Source: Streptomyces sp. BV286 | GTDB taxonomy: Bacteria > Actinomycetota > Actinomycetes > Streptomycetales > Streptomycetaceae | Assembly (NCBI RefSeq): GCF_019090165.1 | Contig: NZ_JAHRIB010000204.1 | Coordinates: 51,792-115,791 of the forward strand | DNA: 64,000 bases | Direction: 5' to 3' | Shown here: positions 40,217-49,359 of the stretch, in pieces | Layout of the letters: every line of letters starts with the position of its first letter | Position numbering within the stretch: position 1 is the stretch's first letter | Notes under the pieces: model-generated | Told to the model about the DNA's origin: nothing | Seen by the model: only the letters and a program-made list of their open reading frames with translations | Database searches by the model: none | Program-made: the position numbers and the translations under genes

Positions 40217-43174
40217 ATGCAGACCTCGTCGGACCGGCACGAGTACCCCGCTCACTGGGAGGCCGACGTCGTCCTGCGCGACGGCGGCACCGCGCGCATC
40301 CGGCCCATCGCGGCTGACGACGCCGACCGCCTCGTCAGCTTCTACGAGCAGGTGTCCGCCGAGTCGAAGTACTACCGCTTCTTCGCGCCGTACCCGCGCC
40401 TGTCCGCCAAGGACGTCCACCGCTTCACCCACCACGACTTTGTGGACCGGGTGGGACTCGCGGCCACCGTCGGCGGCGAGTTCATCGCCACCGTACGCTA
40501 CGACCGCATCAACGCCGACGGCCTGCCCGCGTCCGCCCCCGCGGACGAGGCGGAGGTCGCCTTCCTCGTCCAGGACGCCCACCAGGGCCGCGGTGTGGCG
40601 TCCGCTTTGCTGGAGCATGTCGCGGCCGTCGCCCGTGAGCGCGGCATCCGCCGTTTCGCCGCCGAGGTGCTGCCCGCCAACAGCAAGATGATCAAGGTGT
40701 TCACGGACGCCGGGTACCAGCAGAAGCGCAGCTTCGAGGACGGCGTCGTACGCCTGGAGTTCGACCTGGAGCCCACCGACCGCTCCCTCGCGGTGCAGCG
40801 CGCGCGGGAACAGCGAGCGGAGGGACGCTCCGTCGCCCGGCTCCTCGCGCCCGGCTCGGTCGCCGTCATCGGCGCGGGCCGCGCGCCCGGGGGAGTGGGT
40901 CGCAGCGTCCTGGACAACCTCCGCGAGGCGGGGTTCACCGGGCGCCTGTACGCGGTGAACGGGGCGCTTCAGGAGAAGGAGCTCGACGGCGTCCCGGCGT
41001 ACCGCTCCGTGCGTGACATTCCCGAGCCCGTCGACCTCGCCGTCGTCGCCGTTCCGGCCGAGCGCGTTCCCGCGGTCGTCGCCGAGTGCGGTGAACACGG
41101 CGTGCAGGGGCTCGTCGTGGTCTCCGCGGGGTACGCCGAGAGCGGCCCCGAAGGCAGGGAGCGCCAGCGCGAACTCGTGCGCGAGGCGCGTACGTACGGG
41201 ATGCGCATCATCGGACCGAACGCCTTCGGCGTCATCAACACCTCCCCCCGGGTACGGCTCAACGCCTCGCTCGCGCCCGAGATGCCGCGCACCGGACGCA
41301 TCGGGCTGTTCGCCCAGTCCGGCGCCATCGGGATCGCGCTGCTGTCCCGTCTGCACCGGCGCGGCGGCGGGGTCACCGGCGTGACGGGCGTGTCCACCTT
41401 CGTGTCCTCGGGCAACCGCGCCGACGTGTCCGGCAACGACGTCCTTCAGTACTGGTACGAGGACCCGGACACCGATGTCGCGCTCATGTACCTCGAATCG
41501 ATCGGGAACCCGCGGAAGTTCACCCGGCTCGCGCGACGCACGGCGGCGGCGAAGCCCCTGGTCGTCGTGCAGGGCGCGCGCCACGGAGGAGCAGCGCCCC
41601 AGGGGCATGCCGTACGGGCGACGCGCCTGCCCCACGCGACGGTGTCCGCCCTGCTGCGGCAGGCCGGCGTCATCCGGGTGGACACGATCACGGAACTGGT
41701 CGACGCGGGGCTGCTGCTCGCCCGCCAGCCGCTCCCCGCGGGGCCGCGCGTGGCGATCCTCGGAAACTCCGAATCGCTCGGGCTGCTCACGTACGACGCC
41801 TGTCTGGCCGAAGGGCTGCGCCCGCTGCCCCCGGCCGACCTGACCACGGCCGCCTCCGCGGAGGACTTCCACGCCGCGCTGTCGCACGCGCTGGCCGACG
41901 ACGCCTGTGACGCCGTGGTGGTCACCGCGATCCCGGCCGTGGGGGAGGCCTCGACAGCCGACGCCACCCTGGCGGAGGCCCTGCGTTCCGCCTCGGCGGC
42001 GGCTCCGGCCAAGCCGGTGCTCGTGGTGCACGTGGAACTCGGCGGCCTGGCGGAGGCCTTGTCCGCAGCCGCCAGCACCGCTCCACAGCCTGGAGAGCAC
42101 TCAGGCGATCAGCCGACCGTCCAGTCAGCCGTTCAGCCGGCCGGCCGGTCGGGCGAACAGCCGGCCGGGACGGGACCGGACGCAGGGGGCGGCCCCCACC
42201 CGTTCCGCTCCCCGGAGCGCCCGTCCGCACAGGGCGAGCGACGGACGCCCGACGAGGTGGCCCCCGAAGCGGAATCCCGTCTCATCCCCGCCTACCCGGC
42301 TGCCGAGCGGGCCGTCCGCGCCCTCGCGGAAGCCGTGAAGTACGGCCAGTGGCGGCGCGAGACCACCGATCCCGGGCGCGTGCCCGAGTACGAGGACATC
42401 GACGAGAAGGGCGCGGCCGAACAGATCGACCGGCTCCTCGGCGGCGGTGGCGAAGGAGCCGCGGCGGAGCCCGCGGTGGGGGAGGCCGGGCTCACACTCG
42501 GCCCCGAGGACACCTGCGCGCTGCTCGGCCGGTACGGCATCGATGTGCGGCGCGCCCTGTCCGCGCCCACGCCCGGAGAAGCGGTGGCCGCGGCGGAGCG
42601 CCTCGGCTACCCCGTGGCGCTGAAGACCACCGCCCCGCACCTGCGGCACCGCGCCGACCTGGGCGGCGTACGACTGGATTTGGCGGACGAGGAGCAACTG
42701 CGGCGGGCGTACGCGGAGTTGACCAGCCTCTTCGGGAAGCCCGAGGAGCTGCGCCCGGTGGTGCAGGGGATGGCGCCGCGCGGTGTCGACACGGTCGTAC
42801 GCGCGGTCATCGACCCGGCGGCCGGAGCGGTGCTCTCCTTCGGGCTCGCCGGAGCGGCGTCGGAACTGCTCGGGGACACCGCGCACCGGCTGATTCCGGT
42901 CACCGACCGCGACGCGGCCTCCCTGGTCCGATCCATCCGGACCGCACCGCTCCTCTTCGGCTGGCGGGGCTCGGCCCCCGCGGACGTCGCGGCACTGGAG
43001 GAGCTGCTGTTGCGCCTGTCACGCCTTGTGGACGACCACCCGGAGGTGGTTTCCGTGTCCCTGGAGCCCGTCGTCGTCGCCCCGCGCGGGCTGAGCGTGC
43101 TCGGCGCCTCCGTGCGGCTCGCGCCGCCGCCGGCCCGTGACGACCTCGGTCCACGGACCCTTCCTGTGTACTGA
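40217..43174 (+). CDS. GNAT acetyltransferase fused to acyl-CoA synthetase-like (ADP-forming) domains; Pat-type protein acetyltransferase
   Basis: A 985-residue fusion. Residues 20-180 are a GNAT domain (RPIAADDADRLVSFYEQVSAESKYYRFFAPYPRLS...; acetyl-CoA loop QDAHQGRGVASALLEHV). Residues 205-480 contain a CoA-binding domain (VAVIGAGRAPGGVGRSVLDNLREAGFTGRLYAVN) and succinyl-CoA ligase-like segments (GPNAFGVINT; GLFAQSGAIGIALL). A Pro/Gln-rich linker near 640-680 leads to a C-terminal ATP-grasp part (AAERLGYPVALKTTAPHLRHRADLGGVRLDL). Streptomycete members with the GNAT at the N-terminus acetylate acyl-CoA synthetases. ATG 40217 has no binding site but has TACTCT 7 nt upstream, suggesting a leaderless message. 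Confidence 0.93.
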   Translation: MQTSSDRHEYPAHWEADVVLRDGGTARIRPIAADDADRLVSFYEQVSAESKYYRFFAPYPRLSAKDVHRFTHHDFVDRVGLAATVGGEFIATVRYDRINADGLPASAPADEAEVAFLVQDAHQGRGVASALLEHVAAVARERGIRRFAAEVLPANSKMIKVFTDAGYQQKRSFEDGVVRLEFDLEPTDRSLAVQRAREQRAEGRSVARLLAPGSVAVIGAGRAPGGVGRSVLDNLREAGFTGRLYAVNGALQEKELDGVPAYRSVRDIPEPVDLAVVAVPAERVPAVVAECGEHGVQGLVVVSAGYAESGPEGRERQRELVREARTYGMRIIGPNAFGVINTSPRVRLNASLAPEMPRTGRIGLFAQSGAIGIALLSRLHRRGGGVTGVTGVSTFVSSGNRADVSGNDVLQYWYEDPDTDVALMYLESIGNPRKFTRLARRTAAAKPLVVVQGARHGGAAPQGHAVRATRLPHATVSALLRQAGVIRVDTITELVDAGLLLARQPLPAGPRVAILGNSESLGLLTYDACLAEGLRPLPPADLTTAASAEDFHAALSHALADDACDAVVVTAIPAVGEASTADATLAEALRSASAAAPAKPVLVVHVELGGLAEALSAAASTAPQPGEHSGDQPTVQSAVQPAGRSGEQPAGTGPDAGGGPHPFRSPERPSAQGERRTPDEVAPEAESRLIPAYPAAERAVRALAEAVKYGQWRRETTDPGRVPEYEDIDEKGAAEQIDRLLGGGGEGAAAEPAVGEAGLTLGPEDTCALLGRYGIDVRRALSAPTPGEAVAAAERLGYPVALKTTAPHLRHRADLGGVRLDLADEEQLRRAYAELTSLFGKPEELRPVVQGMAPRGVDTVVRAVIDPAAGAVLSFGLAGAASELLGDTAHRLIPVTDRDAASLVRSIRTAPLLFGWRGSAPADVAALEELLLRLSRLVDDHPEVVSVSLEPVVVAPRGLSVLGASVRLAPPPARDDLGPRTLPVY

Positions 43175-43215
43175 GCGGTGCCACGCAGTCAGTGCGCCCC
43201 CGTAGGATGGACGTC

Positions 43216-43803
43216 ATGGCCAAGACCAGTACGACGACCCAGGGGCTGCGAGCGGCGATCGAGCGCAGCGGCTACTACCCGGCCCTCGTGGCCGAGGCGG
43301 TGGAGGCCGCTGTGGGCGGCGAGCCCATCCGGTCGTATCTGGTCCATCAGGAGACGACGTTCGACGCCAACGAGGTGCGTCGGCACGTCACGGTGCTCGT
43401 CCTCACGGGTAACCGTTTCATCGTGAGCCACACGGACGAGCAGGCGGCGGACAGCACGTCGCCGACGCCGTACGCGACCACGTCCACCGAGTCCGTGAAG
43501 CTCGGCCGGATCTCGTCGGTCGTGCTCAGCCGCGTCGTGGCGAATCCGGAGAAGTACGTCGTGGGGACGCTGCCGCGCGAGGTCGTCCTCACCATCGGCT
43601 GGGGCGCGGTCGCCCGCATCGACCTGGAGCCCGCGGCCTGCGGCGACCCCAACTGCGAGGCGGACCACGGTTACACGGGCAGCTCGACGGCCGACGACCT
43701 GAGCCTGCGCGTCAGCGAGGCGGGTGACGGTCCGGACGCCGTGCGGCAGACGCTGGCCTTCGCGCAGGCGCTCTCCGAGGCGACCGCGGACGTCACCCGC
43801 TGA
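43216..43803 (+). CDS. DUF5998 family protein
   Basis: A 195-residue conserved actinobacterial protein of unknown function, beginning MAKTSTTTQGLRAAIERSGYYPALVAEAVEAAVGGEPIRSYLVHQETTFDANEVRRHVTVLVLTGNRFIVSHTDE. A CGDPNCEADHGY segment near residue 145 could bind metal. ATG 43216 is chosen although ATG 43207 is in frame: TAGGAT at 43203-43208 is a good -10 and places the transcription start at about the A of ATG 43216, i.e. leaderless. Its stop overlaps the next gene's ATG by one base, so it is coupled to the phosphodiesterase. Confidence 0.85.
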   Translation: MAKTSTTTQGLRAAIERSGYYPALVAEAVEAAVGGEPIRSYLVHQETTFDANEVRRHVTVLVLTGNRFIVSHTDEQAADSTSPTPYATTSTESVKLGRISSVVLSRVVANPEKYVVGTLPREVVLTIGWGAVARIDLEPAACGDPNCEADHGYTGSSTADDLSLRVSEAGDGPDAVRQTLAFAQALSEATADVTR

Positions 43804-44990
43804 TGTCCCAGCAAGTCTGGGACCACCCGGAACCACTCACCGTCGGCTCCGCGCCCGCGCCCGAGTACGGGGCCGGTTCGCTCGCCGACCTGCTGCCCAC
43901 GCTGGCCGCGGGCATGGACGTACCGGACATGACCGCCTCGCTCGCGGAGCTGAGCCCGGCCGACCGGAACTGCGTCTTTTTGATCGACGGGCTCGGCTGG
44001 GAGCAGCTGAAGGCGCACCCGGACGAGGCCCCCTTCATGAGCTCCCTGCTGGGCAGCTCGCGTGGCGGCACCGGCCGGCCGATCACGGCGGGCTATCCCG
44101 CGACCACCGCGACCTCGCTGGCCTCGGTCGGCACCGGGCTGCCGCCGGGCGCCCACGGACTGCCCGGCTACACCGCCCGCAACCCGGAGACCGGCGAGCT
44201 GATGAACCAGCTCCGCTGGAATCCGTGGACGCAGCCCCGCACATGGCAGCCCTACCCCACGGTCTTCCAGCTGGCGGACGCGGCGGGCGTGCACACGGCC
44301 CAGGTGACGGCCCCGCACTTCCAGAACACCCCGCTGACCAAGATCGCCCTCAGCGGCGGGACGTTCCACGGGCGGCTGACCGGCGAGGACCGTATGGACC
44401 TGGCGGCCGAGCAACTGGCCGCCGGGGACCGCTCGTTGGTCTACACGTACTACGCGGAGGTGGACGGCAAGGGCCACGGCTTCGGCGTCGACTCCGACCC
44501 CTGGCGCGGACAGCTCATGTACGTGGACCGCCTGGTCCAGCGCCTGGCCGAGCAACTGCCGCCGCGTACGGCCCTGTACGTCACGGCCGACCACGGCATG
44601 ATCGACATCCCCTTCGGTGAGCAGCACCGCATCGACTTCGACGAGGACTGGGAGCTGCGCGCGGGAGTCGCCCTCCTCGGCGGAGAGGGCCGGGCCCGGC
44701 ACGTCTACGCGGTCCCGGGCGCCGAGTCGGACGTCCTGACCTGCTGGCGCGAGGTGCTCGGCGAGCAGTTCTGGGTGGCCTCCCGCGACGAGGCGATCGC
44801 GGCGGGATGGTTCGGACCGCGGATCGACGAGCGGGTGTACGAGCGGATCGGCGACGTGGTCGCGGCCGCCCGTGACGACGTGCTGATCGTCGCGTCCGAG
44901 CGGGAGCCGAAGGAGTCGGTGATGGTCGGCAACCACGGCTCGATGACTCCGGCGGAACAACACGTCCCGCTCCTCGAAGTACGTTCCTGA
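43803..44990 (+). CDS. Alkaline-phosphatase-superfamily phosphodiesterase/nucleotide pyrophosphatase
   Basis: A 395-residue protein of the type I phosphodiesterase/nucleotide pyrophosphatase family. CVFLIDGLGWEQLKAH provides the first metal Asp; ITAGYPATTATSLASVGTG holds the nucleophilic Thr in the family position; YTYYAEVDGKGHGFG and VTADHGMIDIP give the remaining His/Asp metal ligands; VGNHGSMTPAEQHVPLL closes the domain. There is no signal peptide, so it acts in the cytoplasm. The substrate is uncertain (phosphodiester or sulfate). The ATG overlaps the DUF5998 stop by one base. Confidence 0.9.
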   Translation: MSQQVWDHPEPLTVGSAPAPEYGAGSLADLLPTLAAGMDVPDMTASLAELSPADRNCVFLIDGLGWEQLKAHPDEAPFMSSLLGSSRGGTGRPITAGYPATTATSLASVGTGLPPGAHGLPGYTARNPETGELMNQLRWNPWTQPRTWQPYPTVFQLADAAGVHTAQVTAPHFQNTPLTKIALSGGTFHGRLTGEDRMDLAAEQLAAGDRSLVYTYYAEVDGKGHGFGVDSDPWRGQLMYVDRLVQRLAEQLPPRTALYVTADHGMIDIPFGEQHRIDFDEDWELRAGVALLGGEGRARHVYAVPGAESDVLTCWREVLGEQFWVASRDEAIAAGWFGPRIDERVYERIGDVVAAARDDVLIVASEREPKESVMVGNHGSMTPAEQHVPLLEVRS

Positions 44991-45038
44991 CCCCTCCCAG
45001 CCCGCCCGTCACTCTTGCCGAAAGGTGCTCAACCTCCC

Positions 45039-45695
45039 ATGCCCGAGCTGGTGTTCTTCTCCGGAACCATGGACTGCGGGAAGTCGACGCTGGCTCTGCA
45101 GATCGAGCACAACCGCTCGGCGCGCGGTCTGCAGGGCATGATCTTCACGCGGGACGACCGGGCGGGCGAGGGCAAGCTGTCGTCCCGCCTCGGCCTGGTC
45201 ACGGACGCGGTGGAGGTCGAGGACGACCAGGACGTGTACGCGTACCTCGTCGACCACCTCTCGCAGGGCGGCCGTGCGGACTACGTCATCGCCGACGAGG
45301 CGCAGTTCCTCGCCCCCGTACAGATCGACCAGCTCGCCCGGGTGGTGGACGACCTGGACATCGACGTCTTCGCCTTCGGCATCACCACAGACTTCCGCTC
45401 CAAGCTCTTCCCGGGCTCCCAGCGCCTCGTCGAACTGGCCGACCGGGTCGAGGTCCTCCAGGTCGAGGCGCTCTGCTGGTGCGGCGCCCGCGCCACCCAC
45501 AACGCCCGCACCATAGGCGGTCAGATGGTCGTCGAGGGCGCCCAGGTCGTCGTCGGAGACGTCAACCAGCCGGAGGACATCGGCTACGAGGTGCTGTGCC
45601 GTCGTCACCACAGCCGCCGGATGACCGCGGCCAGCGCCCGGGCGGGCGCACTGTCCCCGGACGTGCTCCCGGTGGACGCGGTGGCGCGGCGCTGA
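45039..45695 (+). CDS. tdk: Thymidine kinase
   Basis: A 218-residue type II thymidine kinase that phosphorylates thymidine in the salvage pathway. Walker A is SGTMDCGKST (8-17); the lasso and acceptor Glu are in YVIADEAQFLAPVQIDQLARVVD; FAFGITTDFRSKLFPGS is the family core. Cysteines in LCWCGARAT and the CRRHH tail form the zinc site. ATG 45039 gives the family N-terminus MPELVFFSG; AAAGG is rather far upstream. It is 48 bp downstream of the phosphodiesterase gene, probably in the same transcript. The distinct Gly-rich flexible loop typical of human TK1 is not obvious. Confidence 0.95.
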   Translation: MPELVFFSGTMDCGKSTLALQIEHNRSARGLQGMIFTRDDRAGEGKLSSRLGLVTDAVEVEDDQDVYAYLVDHLSQGGRADYVIADEAQFLAPVQIDQLARVVDDLDIDVFAFGITTDFRSKLFPGSQRLVELADRVEVLQVEALCWCGARATHNARTIGGQMVVEGAQVVVGDVNQPEDIGYEVLCRRHHSRRMTAASARAGALSPDVLPVDAVARR

Positions 45696-45766
45696 CGTGT
45701 GAGCGCCCGGCCGAGCGGCATGCGTGTGCCGTGGTGTCGCGGTGCGGCCCGTTCGCCCCGGCCGGT

Positions 45767-46561
45767 TCAGTGACCCGTGCGTACCACGGAGAACACCGCG
45801 CCCTCGGGATCCGCCACCGTGGCGACGCGACCGTGCGAGGCCTCGTGGGCCGGCCGGAGCACATGACCGCCCAGGTCGAGGACCTGGAGCACGGCCGAGT
45901 CCACGTCGGTGACCTCGAAGTACGTCATCCAGTGGGCCCCGCGGTCGCGGGGAAGGGCGTTGCCGACGCCGTGGATCCCGGCCACCGGGCGGCCCTCGAT
46001 GTGGAGGGTGAGGTAGTCGAAGTCGGCGGAGACGACGGGCTCCTCCTCGAAGCCGAAGACCGTCTCGTAGAACTTGGCGACGCCCGCGGAGTCACGGGTG
46101 ATGAGCTCGTTCCACGTGGGTGTCCCGGGAACGCCGGTGATCCCCGTACCGAGGTGGGCCGCCGCCTGCCAGACGCCGAACACGGCCCCGGAGGGGTCCG
46201 AGGCGATCGCCAGACGACCGGCGTCGTCGGCGACCAGCGGACCGACGCCGACCGTGCCACCGCAGTGCCGGACCGTCTCCGCCGTCAGGTCCACGTCGTC
46301 CGAGGCGAGGTAGGGCGTCCACGCGACGGGCAGATGACGGTCCGGCGGAAGCTGGCCGATACCCGCCACCTCCTGCCCGTCAAGCTGCGCCCGCACATAG
46401 GCGCCCAGCTGCTGTGGACCGGGCTGGAACTCCCAGCCGAACAGTTCCCCGTAGAACTCCTGGGTCGCGGCCATCCCGTGCACCATCAGACTCACCCAGC
46501 AGGGTGTGCCGGGCGCGTACGCAGTGCCGTTCAGGCCGGCCGACCCCCGTGCCTCGGTCAT
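45767..46561 (-). CDS. Two-domain VOC (glyoxalase/dioxygenase-fold) protein
   Basis: A 264-residue protein with two vicinal-oxygen-chelate domains. The first begins GTPCWVSLMVHGMAATQEFYGELFGWEFQPGP, the second TWNELITRDSAGVAKFYETVFGFEEEP and ends HWMTYFEVTDVDSAVLQVLDLGGHVLRPAHEASHGRVATVADPEGAVFSVVR. Such tandem proteins are common in streptomycetes; some resemble hydroxylase or resistance proteins, but the substrate is unknown. ATG 46561 has GAGAGG about 6 nt upstream. It is divergent from the sulfurtransferase gene. Confidence 0.88.
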   Translation of the reverse strand: MTEARGSAGLNGTAYAPGTPCWVSLMVHGMAATQEFYGELFGWEFQPGPQQLGAYVRAQLDGQEVAGIGQLPPDRHLPVAWTPYLASDDVDLTAETVRHCGGTVGVGPLVADDAGRLAIASDPSGAVFGVWQAAAHLGTGITGVPGTPTWNELITRDSAGVAKFYETVFGFEEEPVVSADFDYLTLHIEGRPVAGIHGVGNALPRDRGAHWMTYFEVTDVDSAVLQVLDLGGHVLRPAHEASHGRVATVADPEGAVFSVVRTGH

Positions 46562-46875
46562 CGTCACCCTCTCCTCGGCGCCTCGTGGGGCCGCTTCGCT
46601 TCCGCTTCCGAACCGGGCGTGCCGTCGCCGCGGACTCGAGTGCCCGATGCCGATGGTCGCACCACCCGGGGCATGCCGCGCCCCGGTCGAACGGCCCATG
46701 GCGGGAGAATGCCCGAAAACCCGTTGCCCATCCGCTTCCCCGCGACGGCCCGGCCATGCCTGCCGGCCCGTACAGCGTGTGTCCGGTCCTGCACGCCGTG
46801 TGGTCGGTCCTGTCCGGCCGAGCAGAGTAGCCGGACCCGGGCGATGTGGCCACTCCGTACGCGAGGATGGTGACC
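46562..46875. other. Divergent promoter region of the VOC and sulfurtransferase genes
   Basis: 314 bp without a gene. GAGGAT at 46863-46868 is a possible -10 for the rightward gene. No operator palindrome stood out. Confidence 0.45.
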
Positions 46876-47703
46876 ATGAACGACATCATCTCCGCATCCC
46901 GGCTCGCCGGTGACCTGGCGGGCCCCAACCCCCCGGTCGTGCTGGACGTCCGCTGGCAGCTCGGCGGCCCGAACCTGCGCCACGCCTACGAGGAGGCGCA
47001 CATTCCGGGGGCGGTCTACGTGGACCTCGACACCGAACTCGCCGCTCCCGCCGGCGCGGGAGGCCGGCATCCGCTGCCGGATCCGAAGGCCTTCGGAGAG
47101 GTCATGCGCGCGGCCGGGGTGTCCGAGGACCGTGATGTCGTGGTGTACGACGGTGGCCTCGGCTGGGCCGCCGCGCGGGCCTGGTGGCTGTTGCGCTGGA
47201 CGGGTCACCCGTCGGTGCGCGTCCTTGACGGCGGCCTCGCCGCCTGGAGCGGTCCGGTCGAGGGCGGCCACCCGGCCCCGGCCGCCGGCACCTTCGTACC
47301 GGCTCCCGGGGCGCTGCCCCTGCTGGACGCCGACGGCGCCGCGGGGCTGGCCCGCAGCGGTGTCCTCCTCGACGCCCGGGCTGCCGAGCGCTACCGCGGC
47401 GACGTCGAGCCGATCGACCGTGTCGGCGGACACATCCCCGGCGCGGTCTCGGCGCCGACCACCGGGAATGTGGCCGAATCCGGCTGCTTCCTGACGGCGG
47501 GCGAACTCGCCGACCGCTTCAAGTCCCTGGGCGCCGACGGCACTTCCGCGGTGGGTGTCTACTGCGGTTCCGGTGTCTCCGGCGCGCACGAGGTGCTCGC
47601 TCTGGCGGTCGCGGGCATCCCCGCCGCGCTGTACGCGGGCTCCTGGTCGGAGTGGTCCCGGGACGAAGCGCGCCCGGTGGCGACGGGGCCCGACCCGCAG
47701 TAG
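46876..47703 (+). CDS. sseA: Sulfurtransferase (3-mercaptopyruvate/thiosulfate type)
   Basis: A 275-residue two-domain rhodanese. The N-terminal inactive domain includes VVLDVRWQLGGPNLRHAYEEAHIPGAVYVDLDTELA; the C-terminal catalytic domain has LLDARAAERYRGDVEPIDRVGGHIPGAVSAP and the active-site loop VYCGSGVSG with Cys230. CGSGV[ST] loops are characteristic of 3-mercaptopyruvate sulfurtransferases, which transfer sulfane sulphur. ATG 46876 is chosen over ATG 46867. GAGG lies 9 nt upstream, but GAGGAT also fits a -10 placed 7 nt away, so the gene may be leaderless. Confidence 0.9.
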   Translation: MNDIISASRLAGDLAGPNPPVVLDVRWQLGGPNLRHAYEEAHIPGAVYVDLDTELAAPAGAGGRHPLPDPKAFGEVMRAAGVSEDRDVVVYDGGLGWAAARAWWLLRWTGHPSVRVLDGGLAAWSGPVEGGHPAPAAGTFVPAPGALPLLDADGAAGLARSGVLLDARAAERYRGDVEPIDRVGGHIPGAVSAPTTGNVAESGCFLTAGELADRFKSLGADGTSAVGVYCGSGVSGAHEVLALAVAGIPAALYAGSWSEWSRDEARPVATGPDPQ

Positions 47704-47773
47704 CTCCCCGGCAGCGGCCGGCCGCCGCCAGACGGGCACGGCGGCGCGGGGCGGCGAACTGCGGACGGCAGCA

Positions 47774-47808
47774 CAAAGGGCTCGCACCGAGATGGTGCGA
47801 GCCCTTTG
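47774..47808. terminator. Bidirectional terminator of sulfurtransferase gene and sepH
   Basis: A 15-bp perfect stem, CAAAGGGCTCGCACC / GGTGCGAGCCCTTTG, with loop GAGAT, between two convergent stop codons. Confidence 0.88.
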
Positions 47809-47818
47809 CGGCATGTCC

Positions 47819-48910
47819 TCAGTCCTGCTTCTTCCGGCGGGTCCCGAAAACGATCTCGTCCCAGCTCGGCACGGCCGCTCTGCGTCCGGGACGGACCCCG
47901 TCCGCCTCCGCCTGCCGGTCGGTGGCACCGACCAGGCGTTCGCGGTGGCTGGCCACCGAACGCGGCATGAGCACGTCGGCGTAGGCGGATCCGGCCGAGG
48001 CGGCGGGAGCCGGGGGCTCCTCCACCTCGGGCTCGGCGTCGAGTGGTTCCTCCGTCTCGGCGGGGCGCTCCGTGGTGGAGGTGGTCGAGGCGGCGGGAGC
48101 GGTCGAGGGACGCTCGGGCACCACCATGTCGCCGCGGAAGCTGGGAACCGCCTCCAGGAGACTGGTGAGCGAGTCGCGCTCGCGCTCGCCGGTGCTCTCG
48201 TCCAGGTCGGGCTCGGGCGACGGCGAGGGCAGGCTCGGTCGCTCGATCTGCCGGTCCAGGGCACGGTCCAGCGGGCGATCGCGCGGCAGGCGGGCGATGC
48301 GCGGAACGAACGGGAAGCTCGGCTCGGCAGCGGCGAGGTCCTCGGACTCACCGATCAGCGAGCGCGCCTCGTCGTCGACGGCCTGGACGAGCCGCCGGGG
48401 CGGGTCGTACGTCCAGCTCGCCGCGTGCGGCTCGCTCGCCACCCGGTAGACCAGCAGGACCTCCCAGGTGCCGTCGTCCCGGCGCCAGGAGTCCCACTGG
48501 ACGGTCTCCTTGTCGGCGCCGCGCATCAGGAGACGTTCCTGCACCGCCTCACCGAGCTGGGGACCGGTCGTTTCTCCGGGGCGGCGGACCGGGGTCTTAC
48601 GGGCCCGCTCCGCCATGAAGGCACGCTCGGCGAGTACGGGTCCCTCGAAGCGGCGCACACGGTCGACGGGGATGCCGGCGAGCTGGGCCACCTCTTCGGC
48701 GGATGCTCCGGCACGTATACGCGCCTGGATGTCTCGGGGGCGGAGATGGCTCTCCACCTCGATCTCGATCTGGCCGAGGCGGGGACGGTCGCCGCGTACG
48801 GCGGCGCGTAGACGCTCGTCAATCGGAAGCGTGTACTCCGTGCTGTCCGCAGCCTTCAGCACCAGCCGTGTGCCGTCGTTGGAGACGGCCACGACACGCA
48901 GTTCGGGCAT
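47819..48910 (-). CDS. sepH: Cell division protein SepH (FtsZ-assembly activator)
   Basis: A 363-residue cytoplasmic protein. SepH is known in streptomycetes and mycobacteria to bind FtsZ and stimulate its polymerisation during septation. The N-terminal DUF3071 domain is MPELRVVAVSNDGTRLVLKAADSTEYTLPIDERLRAAVRGDR, followed by a helix-turn-helix-like region (IQARIRAGASAEEVAQLAGIPVDRVRRFEGPVLAERAFMAERA) and EVLLVY. Residues 190-340 are acidic, Pro-rich and probably disordered. The conserved C-terminal motif PSWDEIVFGTRRKK is intact. ATG 48910 follows GGAGG by 5 nt. Confidence 0.95.
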   Translation of the reverse strand: MPELRVVAVSNDGTRLVLKAADSTEYTLPIDERLRAAVRGDRPRLGQIEIEVESHLRPRDIQARIRAGASAEEVAQLAGIPVDRVRRFEGPVLAERAFMAERARKTPVRRPGETTGPQLGEAVQERLLMRGADKETVQWDSWRRDDGTWEVLLVYRVASEPHAASWTYDPPRRLVQAVDDEARSLIGESEDLAAAEPSFPFVPRIARLPRDRPLDRALDRQIERPSLPSPSPEPDLDESTGERERDSLTSLLEAVPSFRGDMVVPERPSTAPAASTTSTTERPAETEEPLDAEPEVEEPPAPAASAGSAYADVLMPRSVASHRERLVGATDRQAEADGVRPGRRAAVPSWDEIVFGTRRKKQD

Positions 48911-49359
48911 GGGGACCTCCCGGGTGGTGCCTGCCGACGTCACGTGCGTCGCTGCTTCCGCTAGTCGAGTGTGGCCTGCCCGGGTGCAGCCTGCCACAAC
49001 CTTGCCGAGTTGCCCGGCGTGTCGGGCGTGGGCCCTGGATCGCCGTTATGGCACGGTTACCTATTCGCAACGCTAAGTGACGAACCTCATCACCCTGTGC
49101 AACGAGCCCCCTCCCGGCGGTCCTGGAAGGCCCCGGACGCCCTGGCGAGTGTCCGGACCCAGGGCTCGCAACAGTACTCCATTCGGGCCACTTGCGTGGA
49201 TCGGCACGCCACCGAACTTCTGTCCGGAAGCGGGAGTTGACCGCTCCGCGTGACGCTCCGTCGACCATGGCCCGCCTCGTGCTTCACATGCCCGGCGAAA
49301 ACGGAAACAATCGTTTCGCCCGCATGTCCTGTGCTCGGGCAACCGGTCGGAGCGAACGG
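48911..49359. other. sepH upstream region
   Basis: 449 bp between the sepH start and the stop of the leftward aldonolactone oxidase gene. It must hold the sepH promoter. Frames are open on both strands, but none has a recognisable family or good start. GCGGGCGAAACGATTG... / inverted segments near 49300 may terminate the oxidase transcript, weakly. Confidence 0.45.

Noticed and set aside
49073..49342. Open frames on the - strand between sepH and the oxidase gene
   Set aside because: Arg/Gly/Pro-rich translation without a known family or start signal; probably non-coding.
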